Source of the DNA: Chara braunii
Lineage: Eukaryota > Streptophyta > Charophyceae > Charales > Characeae
Direction of reading: 5' to 3'
DNA: 35,922 nucleotides
NCBI GenBank assembly: GCA_003427395.1
Contig: BFEA01000423.1
Coordinates: 1,269,975 to 1,305,896 of the forward strand
The notes under the pieces were generated by a model that saw nothing but the letters and a program-made list of their open reading frames with translations, was not told the origin of the DNA and made no database searches. The number at the start of each line of letters is the position of its first letter. The stretch's first letter is position 1. The translations under genes and the position numbers were made by a program. Shown piece after piece: positions 9,142 to 18,763 of this stretch.

Positions 9142-9978
9142 CTAAAATTCTTCGGGGGTTTCATGTTCGAAAAGTTCAACCAGATGCTTCCATTCTTCTT
9201 TACTGGGCATCTTTTCTTCATATTCTCGTTCCCTGATTCCATCCCCGAGGCGCGAGGGGGAACACTCCTCGGGATCAATGCCTCGGATCATCCCTATTTG
9301 GGGCGAGTTAGGAACCCGTTTTATCGTTCGGGTGGAAACCTGCAAAGGAACAGTCTTAGGCTTTCCCCCAGTTTGTGTGAGCACCAATTGTTTCGAATCG
9401 AAATGCAGACGTGTGCTCACCGCCATTGCCCAAGGTAATCCCAACAACACATAGTAAGAACGTACATCTATTACAAGTGCGTTAACAAGGACGTGTACTC
9501 GTCCGACCTTTACCGCCACATTTTTGATAATGCCTACAATGTTCATTGCTTCCTCATCAGCAGAGACATAGTTGTCTTTGCCAGATTGAGGAAGAATGGA
9601 TCCAAGTCGTCCCGTCTTTTTAACAGTCTCCAATGATATGGCCACTGCAGAAGACCCTGTGTCGATTAGGCCATTAAACGGCTTACCCCAAACTTCACAG
9701 TCACATTCCGCACTTTTCCATAGTACTGGCCGAGCTCGTACAAAGTGATCCTTTTCTGCTAAAGAGATGGCGGCTATGCGTGCGGCTTCAGGTTCTTTAG
9801 TGTTCGGCTCAGGGGATACCACTTTCTCACCTTCTTCCTTCTTCTTCAACATCCGTTGTATGCGTTGATAGGTGAAACGCTTTTGATTTTTCTGGCAGTG
9901 TTGTAAAAGTTTATCGTTCGTCGCTTCAGATATGGTGAGCAGATGCCCGACGGGATAGGAACGCGGATGTCTAACTGC
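9142..9978 (-). CDS. Retropepsin-like aspartic protease of the Ty3 element
   Basis: Processes the element polyprotein. The active-site motif LIDTGSSAVAIS (Asp codon 9663-9661) is followed by the flap region and the ALVIDVRSYYVLLGLPWA strand that typically closes the retropepsin fold. The frame reads on upstream past the ATG at 9852 to about 9978 (VGHLLTISEATNDKLLQHCQ), where sense passes to another frame. It ends at an amber TAG (9144-9142) directly in frame with the reverse transcriptase. A Lys/Glu-rich linker (KKKEEGEK) precedes the enzyme. Confidence 0.88.
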   Translation of the reverse strand, partial: AVRHPRSYPVGHLLTISEATNDKLLQHCQKNQKRFTYQRIQRMLKKKEEGEKVVSPEPNTKEPEAARIAAISLAEKDHFVRARPVLWKSAECDCEVWGKPFNGLIDTGSSAVAISLETVKKTGRLGSILPQSGKDNYVSADEEAMNIVGIIKNVAVKVGRVHVLVNALVIDVRSYYVLLGLPWAMAVSTRLHFDSKQLVLTQTGGKPKTVPLQVSTRTIKRVPNSPQIGMIRGIDPEECSPSRLGDGIREREYEEKMPSKEEWKHLVELFEHETPEEF

Positions 9979-10409
9979 TTGAGCATTCTCAGTACATCAA
10001 TGTCTCCTGTCCGAAACTGCGGTCCTGGATTGGATTCCCGATCGACCCACTCGAGATCATCTGGGATCGCTCCGATCATGCCTGCGAGATGAAGATACTC
10101 GAGAGGATCGACCACGTCAGCAGCGTCAGGGGAAGAAGCTCCCGATGTCGATGCCGTTGCCATCGAAGGGGAGGGCTGCTCTGTGGCATATGCCACGAGT
10201 TCTCTTCCTTGATCTGTATCCATCAGAGCGGCCACTCGTTCTTGATTAAGGGCAACGGGGGCCGCAGCGGGGGGGGGGCTGATTACGTTTCGGTTGCGGA
10301 CAGTCCCGGAAACGTTAGACTCGGAACTAACCAGCGAATGACGACGAGACTTGATACGAAAACGGGACACGCGAAGCGTGCCCAAGCCTGAGGTAGGAGA
10401 GACCCTCAA
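9946..10409 (-). pseudogene. Pre-protease region (possible gag C-terminus), frameshifted against protease
   Basis: The minus-strand frame begins without an ATG and includes an Ala/Pro-rich part, then PLEYLHLAGMIGAIPDDLEW and DVLRMLKQLDIRVPIP. At about 9955-9960, within a short C run on the minus strand, the sensible reading passes into the protease frame, indicating a one-base indel. In related elements this stretch links gag to protease. No zinc knuckle seen. It abuts the oppositely oriented gag frame, so its right part may already be past a rearrangement breakpoint. Confidence 0.5.
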
Positions 10410-11612
10410 CTAACTCGTCGGGATCGCCCAGTAACCAGGTCTCAGTCTAGTGCGGCTGCACCAGCAATACCAATGGTGGACGGTACGGGGGTGATCGTTA
10501 GTATCCCTGCCCCCTTCCCCTTCTTCCCTAACCATACTCATCCCGAGGGTTGGCTGGAAGTTGTCGAAGCTCAGAACTACAGTGCAACCGACCTCCCCCG
10601 CGTTCTGACATTGCTACTTCGCAACACATCCCGTGACTAGTTTAGGAAACATGCGTGGGTAGATTGGGCTACCTTCAAGCAAGCCTTTTTGGCTCGATTC
10701 GATACAGTTAGTGAAGATGCCGCCTGGTATGTACTAAAAAATCGACCTCAAGGGCCAGGGGAATTGTTGCTCGATTTTGTCGATCGGTTTTAAACCACGT
10801 TGGACAAATCCGGGCGGGATGAGAAATCCGCTCGAGATTTGTTCATCGACCACCTCCGAAGTTTGACACTGAAAGGGAAATTACAGAAAAAGGTTCTGCC
10901 GAAAACGCACCAGTTATCGGCTATCATCACTAAAGCATTGCAACTGGATCTGGCTGATACAAAAAAATATATCAGCCAGGGAAATGAAGACATTACAGAT
11001 ACCATACGGGATGTAACGGCCAAAAGGCGATCATGGTTGCAGGCGGTCGAACGGTTTTATCCCCGCCCCGACCATGACCTTCTAGGAGGGATCGTTTCCG
11101 GCATCCTGACTGCTTCTCCTCCCGCTCCCCCGGTGAATCAATCGATTGCAGCCGTTAGAAGCGGAACTTAATCTGAACCCCCCTCGTCGGCCGTAACCAA
11201 TCTACATGCCCAGATGATCCATACGGCTGCTACCAAGCAGTCCGAATGGATGAGCAACTTGATCCAAATGCAGACCGCTCATATGGAACGGATGAAACAG
11301 ATAATGAGCAGGCTCATTAAGCCTAACCCCGCTCCTGCTCGGCCTGCTCCTGCATCGTTTCCACTCTTACCTTCCCCGCCTGCTCCAGGGTTCGCGCCTC
11401 AGTTCCCTCATCTAGCTAATCCAGCAGGGAAGATCGAATGCTTTAGTTCTTTCACACAGAATGCCGACTCATTTCCATTCAAGAGCGGGACAATCATTCA
11501 AACGCATCATCATTCAAGAGGACAGAGAGAGGGAGAGAGTCAAAATAGAAGACGACAAGGTCCGAAAAGAGAAAAGTTCGGCGTCGCCGCCTTACACTCA
11601 CGCCAAGGATAA
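10392..11612 (+). pseudogene. gag-like frame of a Ty3/gypsy element, opposite strand, three in-frame stops
   Basis: One continuous plus-strand frame carries TRRDRPVTRSQS, then PEGWLEVVEAQNYSATDLPR, WVDWATFKQAFLARFDTVSE and GELLLDFVDRF, the layout of a Ty3 capsid (retrotrans_gag) domain. Downstream are a helical segment (ATKQSEWMSNLIQMQTAHME) and a Pro-rich then basic tail. It is broken by TAG (10638), TAA (10791) and TAA (11169), all in the same frame with no frameshift. No CCHC zinc knuckle seen. It runs away from the protease/RT/integrase block, so it is either an inverted piece of the same element or a second element. Confidence 0.8.
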
Positions 11613-12853
11613 CAATCCACAACAAAGGTACATTCGCCGTTAATTCCACTATGGCCCCGGGCCAATCACTCACTCAACTCCAATCATTGGACCTCATACC
11701 CGCACCGACGATCCTGGTCGTCGCGTGCTAACTCCCAACACTTCGATCATCACCCCGTTGTCGCAAACTCGATACGGTTCGCCCGGATCCCACAGTCCGT
11801 CGTGGCGATCAAGCACGCAACCGGCCAGCCTATCGTCAGCCCGACAGGACTTTCCGACTCGCATCAATCCATTGTGCCTAGCCACTGCTTCCCGAAAGCT
11901 GGCTTAGGAGTCGAGAACGTAAGAGAGATTTGCAGACGCGCTTGCGGGTTTTATAGTTGCGACAGGGGAGATAGAAGGGGGAAAAGGCGACAGGAAAGCT
12001 GAGGTGTAAGAGGAGAAGCAGGAGGGGAAGACTTTGAGAAGAGTGCTCTACGAACGCCATGCTGATCCCTCGGAACTCAAGGTTCAACCAATAAGATTCA
12101 TCGCGCGATAGGAAGGTCCCATCGATCCACGCACCTGATTGGCGAGCAGGAGTTATCGGGGGATCGACCGGGCGTCGTACGCCAGACTTAGAGGGTGAGA
12201 AGAGAAAAGGCGCGAGAGGTGGCGCAAGACGGGTCCAAGATTCAGATGATCAAGAAAGGGAAATGGGCACGCGAAAGCAAGGTGGGAGAGAGAGGGAGGG
12301 AGAAGGAAAACAGTTACGGGGAGAGAGAAAAAGGAGGGAGAAGGGAAGGGAGGCGCGGGAGGGAGCGATGCGGGGGACAAAGAGGAGGAAGCTTTTGCAT
12401 GCACGACGCCGTAAAAAAAAAAAAAAAGGCACCGAAACAGTTACAGTTTGCTTCTATCCTAATTCAAAATTGAAATCACCATATCCGCGCGCGAAAAAGC
12501 GACGCGGGAAAAGAAAATCCTACGCCTATTCGTATTCACGCAAAATTTCGAGAGTTTTCCCCGACGCGCCCAAGAACATTCACACACCGAAAAAGGACAC
12601 GTCGAAGTTCCGCTTATCCCGGAATCCCCAACTACTGAGCCCAATTCCCAGTGCGCTCGCTAAGGCGCACGTAGATTCCCATATATTTCCCGACTTTGCA
12701 AGAAGAAAAACAGAACTCACCAGTCGAAAAAACTCTCAAAAAGGAAAATGCAGCACCCGAAAGCAAGAACTCAAAACGGGGTTCTCCTGGGTTTGGTATG
12801 ATACAAACAAAAGAAAGGGTACGAAAGATGACACGGGGTCGGGAAGTGGTTCG
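11613..12853. other. No gene recognised; purine-rich stretch
   Basis: Short ORFs only. A plus-strand purine-rich stretch (about 12195-12400) ends in an A-rich run near 12411-12427. It could be untranslated or LTR sequence of the gag-bearing element, but I could not match LTR ends. Confidence 0.45.
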
Positions 12854-13276
12854 TCACATGAGGACATAATCAAACGACACGGCATGCGGACTGAGCTGCT
12901 GCCTAAGAGCACCATCACACAACGGTTCCATTGACACGCGATGACTCTCGTGGCCAACCGGCGAGATTGCAGTGGGAGCACCTGACTGCTGGGACGACAT
13001 TATGTCAATGTTGAGAGAACTAACAGTCGACGGACCGGGACTACCATGCTGGCTTCCTGCATTACGAGGCGGAGAGGTCTCATAGCCACCCACTGCCCAT
13101 TCGTCCATGGGAGGGGTCAGCCCATCGGCCATAGCCATTGCACGCATTCTCAGACGCTGCCGGAGAGTGTGCTCATCCGCACTGCCTAGCCCAATTCTGA
13201 ACCCGTGAACAGTCGTCATCGGCGACGACAAAGGAGGACCGCCTATCACAACGTGGGAATACGGTGCTAAGGTCAT
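12854..13276 (-). CDS. Hypothetical ORF (140 aa)
   Basis: Begins at an ATG (13276). It contains VIGGPPLSSPMTTVHGFRIG, a basic Met/Arg part (RQRLRMRAMAMADG) and a Ser/Pro/Gly-rich second half. No domain recognised and no matching splice sites noted. It may be chance or a fragment of a larger decayed gene: other minus-strand frames just upstream (13173-13614) are also open. Confidence 0.25.
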   Translation of the reverse strand: MTLAPYSHVVIGGPPLSSPMTTVHGFRIGLGSADEHTLRQRLRMRAMAMADGLTPPMDEWAVGGYETSPPRNAGSQHGSPGPSTVSSLNIDIMSSQQSGAPTAISPVGHESHRVSMEPLCDGALRQQLSPHAVSFDYVLM

Positions 13277-13520
13277 ACACTCCGTGAACTTTGCATAATC
13301 CGTGGCACGGACGGGGCCCCACTCCTTGCTGGTCCGGTACCTGCAGCAGACGGGGCATCATTATGGGATTCGGACCATCCCCAGTCGTCGATACACGACA
13401 GGCCTGGGTGAAGTGGGCCATGGAGAAGCGACATGTCGTCTTCCCTGTTCAGTAAGTTAACAGTGCACAATGACAAACTGCAGAGGCGGTAGATGGAGAG
13501 AAATGGAGAGGAGGCGACAA

Positions 13521-13640
13521 CCATATCCCGACGTACGGAACACAACAGTTTCGCAGCCCACTGTCTTTGCGTTGCGTGGAGGGCGGTACATCTGAATGCG
13601 TGTCGGCGGTACACGGTACCTCATATCCCGACGTACGGAG
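13521..13640. repeat. 18-bp direct repeats about 100 bp apart
   Basis: CATATCCCGACGTACGGA occurs at about 13522 and 13622. It contains the palindrome CGTACG. Confidence 0.8.
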
Positions 13641-13799
13641 GGCAGCGTGGATTATGCGCGCACTCATAGCCATATTCGCATGGCGCACGGAAGTTCCTTC
13701 CTATCCAGCCTAACTTATCCGGAAAAACTCTCTCGCGTCAGGATCTCCCACGCGTTTCCACATTCGGACTTTCCTCATTTGGAAAGTCCCGCAATAAGA

Positions 13800-15038
13800 T
13801 GATGAAGAGTAGGGGGTTGTAGGGAAGTGGGAGGATGGTTAATTTCACAGCTTAAAAAGAGCTTTCCTCTTTTTTTTCTTTTTTTTTTTTAATCAACATC
13901 CCTACCAGTGATAGTGGTGCTGGTAATAGCAGACACCACTAGCACCTGGGGAGTGGGTCCATCTATTGGTGGGGAGCATCACCTGCTGGAAAACGGGTCC
14001 AGCGTCCCTTATACAATTGAATTTTGAGCCATGTCTGAAACACTCAAGGAGCTAAGGGAGATACCTGCCCGCATTGATTACCCTGGAGTCCAGGGGATTA
14101 ACTAAGCAGGGTAGCGGAAAGAGGGAGGNAGGAATCTCTTCACCTTGAGTCCGGCGCCAGATCTTGCTACTACATGCTAATTCCTCCCTCTCCCTATCTC
14201 CCCTTTTTTTGCATCGCTTACTCGAGTACAAAATGAGCAGGGAAAACTTGAAGAAACAGCAATGATCAAACCAGTCAAACCGGTTTTAGGCACCTGTGTA
14301 CCAATGAGCCTCGACTATTGAGTTTGCAGGCGGTGGGAAGGGATCAGGGAAATCTGAGAGGGACCGCAACGGGAAAAGCTCAGAAAGAAACTTCTCATAG
14401 TTTTTCAGACTTTTTCAAACTTTAACTGAATTTTAGCCCATCTCATGAGGTTCTTTGTCTAATAGGCTACTAATTGCTCATGATCCTATTCTCAGCCTAA
14501 GCCGGGTAATGGCCCCTGTATCTTAAGTTCTTCTGTACATGTTCTCAAATATGTTTTTAATGGGACGCTGGGCCCGGTTCCCAGCACGTGCAGCTCCCCA
14601 CGAATAGATTGGAGCATTGTCCTCCCCCCAAAAAAAAGAAAAAAAAAAGAAAGTGTACTTGGGCCTGCACGAAGGGGGGTGCATGTGTCTGGTAAAGGAG
14701 ACTAAGGCCGGACAGCGCCTACGTACTTGGACTTAAAGTTGGACAACATTAACCTGCGCTTGCAACGGGACACCTTACTGCAATGACGCCGTCTGCCACG
14801 GCGCGTTCAACTGTCAGTGCACACGAAAATTATTTTTTCTCCATGGGCATCCGGTTATTCTCAATTTCTGCAAAAACACAATAGCAAGGCGCGAAGCTTC
14901 AAACCTCCCCGCCCCCCCTTCCCCCTCCTAAAAAAAACATAGAATTGAAGCTTCGTGCCAACGCAAAGTGGCCAACAAAATAATTAAAAAAAAATTATAC
15001 TGGCCGATGGGCAGCTGCCTCCACGAAAACAAAGAGAA
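13800..15038. other. No gene recognised; possible retroposon tail
   Basis: An A-rich run (about 14630-14653) follows GC-rich, non-coding-looking sequence and could be the tail of a plus-strand non-LTR insertion, but I see no RT or Pol III promoter. A short frame near 13975-14025 (ENGSSVPYTIEF) resembles one at 33680-33720 (ETGASVPYNIDA), suggesting a shared dispersed repeat. One N at 14130. Confidence 0.35.
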
Positions 15039-15090
15039 TCGACACTAACAGTCGATACGCAAAATCGACACTAACAGTCGATATGCAAAA
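15039..15090. repeat. 26-bp tandem duplication, each copy a small hairpin
   Basis: Two copies of TCGACACTAACAGTCGATAC/T followed by GCAAAA. Within each, ATCGAC pairs with GTCGAT around an ACTAACA loop. Confidence 0.85.
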
Positions 15091-15292
15091 CGATCAATGA
15101 CTGACCTTTGTCACGGACGGCCGCACGTGATTGAAAACCACAGAGCACAAGCGTAAATCGGACCTAGTCGGTCCTGGCTCCTAGTGGGCTTAAACCAGCA
15201 GTTCATTTCCCAGCCATTTTGCAGAAATGTGCCGTGCATGCTTGCATGCCAAGTTGGGTGTTGTTTCGCTTGAAATCTAGCCAGGCAGAATG

Positions 15293-15404
15293 GGTTGCAT
15301 CTGAGGCCCTATTTGCCTGGATGGATTTCTGGCAAAACAGGCATAACTGGTTGCATGTGAGGCCCAATTTGCCTGGATGGATTTCGGGCCAATCAGCACA
15401 CTGG
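15293..15404. repeat. 56-bp tandem repeat, two copies
   Basis: GGTTGCATCTGAGGCCC at 15293 recurs as GGTTGCATGTGAGGCCC at 15349; both continue into TTTGCCTGGATGGATTTC. Confidence 0.88.
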
Positions 15405-15884
15405 TGCATCCAGTACATATACGAATGGCCACCTTCTTTTGCATCCTCATATTAGGTGGTGCATGGGGCTGACCAACCCCGCAAAATGAGAGGTGAAGTG
15501 CCCTTCGGGAAGTTGGGCCTGAACCGTCCCTTGGTATGCACCAGGGTCAAACAGCTTGCTTGGGATGGGCTTCTACACCCTATAGAATCCAACTCCTTGT
15601 CTGGGTTCGAACGGTATAACATATTCCCTTTGACAAGAAGCCGCCCGGTTGACTTACACCAAGGTCAAACACCTGACGTGGGAGACCCTATTCAGCAGCT
15701 GGACAGTCCAGCTCCTTGACTGGGCTTGAACAGTGGATGGTTTGTGTTCCGTGATCGGTAGTTCCATTGAAGATGCGCTTCCTTACAGCAAATCTCGGGC
15801 CTTGCAGAACCGAACACCAACATGCTTGAATGCGCTTCCCCATCCTTGCGGACCGTGACTTGGGTCCATTCCCATGAGCCTTTT

Positions 15885-16002
15885 TTTTTTTTTTTGGTAG
15901 AGGGAACATCTGCCAGTACTACTTTTTTTTTTGTTGGTCGAGGGAACATCTGCCAGTCCTTTTTTTTTTTTTTTTTTTTTAATCTGCCAGTCCTTCGGTT
16001 TG
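15885..16002. repeat. T-tract plus AACATCTGCCAGT repeat, about three copies
   Basis: Homopolymer T runs are each followed by GGT(A/C)GAGGGAACATCTGCCAGT or its truncated form AATCTGCCAGTCC. This looks like slippage-prone tandem duplication. Confidence 0.75.
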
Positions 16003-16029
16003 TGCAATCTACCTATTGTAGATTGCCGG

Positions 16030-16704
16030 CCTCGCCACACCACTCACCAAATGCGAAAAAGACAGAAAAATGGCGCGGTACCTTTCCAAAATGGAAAAAT
16101 TTTCGAAATGCCCCTGAACTTTGCATTTAGTTGCGGCGTGCCCCTGTGAAGGCCGACTTACCCTGTTATGCCCCTCGGGCCTCTGATATTTTCCGCAGGC
16201 CCCTGTCAGCATGGGGCGTAACTTGCCGATATGCCCTTACTGGACGGCTGGTGGCGTTTCGTCGGTCCGTCCTTGAAATGTCCTCACGAGGGTCACACAT
16301 CTTTCTGTGATGCCCTTGCAGCAGTGGCGGCAGGAATTCGAACTCGGAAATGGTAGGTATTTCACGCGCCGCCATGGAAAAGTGGTGCAGCAGTCAGTCT
16401 TCGAGCTCGCCGCGCCATGGATCGCTGCTCCCTCCTCCTCCACCCATGCTCATCGCCCTCCTCCCTCCTCCTCCATCCATGCTCGTTGCTCTCCTCTCTT
16501 CTCCTCCAGCCTCCATCCTTTATCCTCGTCCATTGTCATAGTCCTTGTCCTCCCTCCTACTCTTCCCTCCTCTTTCCTCGTTCTCCCTCCTCCAACTAAC
16601 TCCTTGTCACCCCTCCCTCTCCTCCTCCTCCTTGATTGTCGACCTCCTAACCATCACCATGGCCTTCTTCTTGGTGTCATCGCCTGTGCACACGCACGCG
16701 CGTC

Positions 16705-16765
<61 letters not shown>

Positions 16766-17436
16766 TCCCTACTCCTCTTCCCTCGTTCTCCCTCCAACTT
16801 TCTCCACGTCACCCCTCCCTCTCCTTCTCCTCCTCGATTGTCGACCTCCTAACCATCACCATGGCCGTCTTCTTGGCGTCATCTCCCGTGCACGCGCATG
16901 GGTTTGCATGTGTGTGTGTGTGTGTGTGTGTTGTTGTCATCTTTTCATCTACTTGTTCGTTGGACAGGTGGTATATGATGACGAATCGAAGGTCCTCCCT
17001 ACTCCTCTTCCCTCCTCTTCCCTCGTTCCTCCCTCGTCCAACATCGTCATAGTCCTTGTCATCCCTACTCTTCCCCCCTCTTCCCTCCTCTTCCCTCATA
17101 TGGACTGCGAGTGTCAACAACGGCGACAGGGGCTTTGCTGGAAAGATGGACGGTACCGGTAAGGGCATATGGGAAACATTACTGCTCGTTCTCAACAGGC
17201 AGCCGGTAGGGGCATACGGAAAATATGGTACTCGTACCGGTAGGGGCATATGAAACAAGTTTGAGGCCCAAACGACGCCAGGGGTTCTCTGGAAACATCA
17301 TTCGTAGTCAGAGGGGTGCGACAAGTTAGTCGGCCGTCAGGGGGGCATGACGCAAATAAACGCAAACTTCAGGGGCATTTCGAAAATTTCTTTCCCAAAA
17401 TTTGTTCTCATGTTTTTTGCACATGGTGCCGCGAGG
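16030..17436. mobile_element. Foldback element with long inverted arms (about 1.4 kb)
   Basis: The left arm (about 16030-16165) and right arm (about 17310-17436) are inverted copies. Both carry CCTCGC-type ends, TTTTCGAAATGCCCCTGAA and GGCCGACT. ATGCCCCT-type motifs recur about every 30 bases along both arms. The centre holds pyrimidine-rich sequence with CCTCCTCC runs and two (TG)n tracts, and a near-duplicate segment containing CGACCTCCTAACCATCACCA (16637 and 16841). No transposase ORF, so it is probably non-autonomous. Target-site duplication not resolved. Confidence 0.7.
16706..16763. repeat. (TG)n microsatellite
   Basis: About 29 TG units inside the foldback element; a shorter tract lies at about 16910-16931. 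Confidence 0.97.
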
Positions 17437-17519
17437 TCCTGAACCCATGGTGCCGCGAGAAAATACTTCCACATGCAGACGAGGGGTTCTACCCTAGTCG
17501 CTGGCGCGTTGAGTTGCCT

Positions 17520-17611
17520 CAACGCCTGAATCTGGACGTGATTGTGCGCAGAAATTGAGGTGAGTTTCCTTAACCACACCTCTCCACAAACACATCCAGA
17601 TTCAGGCGTTG
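17520..17611. mobile_element. MITE-like hairpin upstream of the helicase gene
   Basis: CAACGCCTGAATCTGGA (17520-17536) is perfectly complementary to TCCAGATTCAGGCGTTG (17595-17611), and pairing continues inward with a few mismatches. About 470 bases before the helicase ATG. Confidence 0.75.
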
Positions 17612-17894
17612 GGTAGTTGGACTGGGCCCCGGGAGGCTCGAGCTTTCCAGCGACAAACGACCTCGCGAGAGTGCTCGAAGAAGCCCGCCACAAAAAAAAG
17701 AAAAAAAAAAAAAAGGAAAAAAAAAAGAAGCCGAGCTAGGCGATCGCCTTTTTTGCGCCGCCTTTTTCAAATGATGATGAATAAATATATATAAAGCCAA
17801 TCTCATGCGCAAGCGGATTCTGCCGCTTCCTGTCCGAATGCAGGGGGTGGAGCGGCCTCTGGTGAATGCGTCAGCTAAGTGAGTTGATACGTTC

Positions 17895-17996
17895 GGCAGC
17901 CACGTGGTACACATTCGGTCGCCACGTGGTACACATTCGGCAGCCACGTGGTACGCATTCGGCAGCCACGTGGTACACATTCGGCAGCCACGTGGA
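17895..17996 (+). promoter_or_regulatory. Five G-boxes in an exact 22-bp tandem array
   Basis: The palindrome CCACGTGG occurs five times; the CACGTG cores start at 17901, 17923, 17945, 17967 and 17989, exactly 22 bases apart. Each unit reads close to CAGCCACGTGGTACACATTC plus GG. CACGTG is the G-box bound by plant bZIP and bHLH factors. The last core ends 91 bases before the helicase ATG, a proximal promoter/5'UTR position. A regulatory role is inference; the array could also be transcribed as part of the leader. Confidence 0.7.
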
Positions 17997-18084
17997 TCTG
18001 TGCTGTGCGAAGGCGTTGCGGACCAGAGCAGGGTGTGGCGCCAGGTGTCCGCCAGTGGTTGGGTCCCGCGAGGTCTGTTCAACG

Positions 18085-18291
18085 ATGAGAGGGTTTGGAC
18101 GAAGCGCTGGTTATAATCGAGGGGGTGGAGGAGGAGGGGGAAGAGGAGGGGGCGGAAGAGGAGGAGGAGGAAGAGGTCGAGGCAGAGGAGGTGGAGGGAG
18201 AGGAGGCGGAGATGGGGGTGGGGGTGGGGGTCAACAGAGGTGGTGGGATCCTGAGTGGAGGAAGGCAAAGCTCGCGCAAATTTCAAAGCAG
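18085..18291 (+). CDS. DExH1-like: Helicase exon 1 (69 codons)
   Basis: ATG at 18085 (context AACGATGAG). Encodes [12 protein letters not shown], then a Gly/Arg-rich RGG-like stretch, then [20 protein letters not shown], ending in phase 0 before GTGTGG. The RGG region is a general RNA-binding feature. The sense strand is very G-rich, with three G5 tracts separated by single T at 18214-18230. Confidence 0.92.
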
Positions 18292-18718
18292 GTGTGGTGC
18301 TCTTTGTGTGACAGTCGTGGTGTCGTCTTCGCTCTCACCTGCTGTCTTTACTTCATCTCCTTTTTTCTTTTTTTTTTCATCTCCTTTTTTTTTTTCCTTT
18401 CCTGGGCCCCAGGCCTCATCTACGGAATTTCAGGACGATCGGTACCTTGTTCCTCCGAATAGAACGTCCGGTCATTTTCGCTGCATCTGGACTAAGATGT
18501 GAGCCAAATACGGCTGTAATGACCGTACGATCAATTCGGAGGAAGACAATAGTATGCTGTTCTTTAACCCCGAGTTCATGCTATATTAGTATGCAAGGCC
18601 GCCAGTGGAGCAAAACCTTCAGGGCTATCGGTACTGCTTGTTGCCGTCCCGACCTTCAGGGCTGTCTTTTTTTTTTTTTTTGTAATTTGAAAGGGGTGTT
18701 GTAATTGCTTGCTGTTCC

Positions 18719-18763
<45 letters not shown>

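Noticed and set aside
16809-17258. Minus-strand ORF with MPLPV repeats
   Set aside because: The repeats reflect the AGGGGCAT motifs of the foldback arm read in frame; no protein family.
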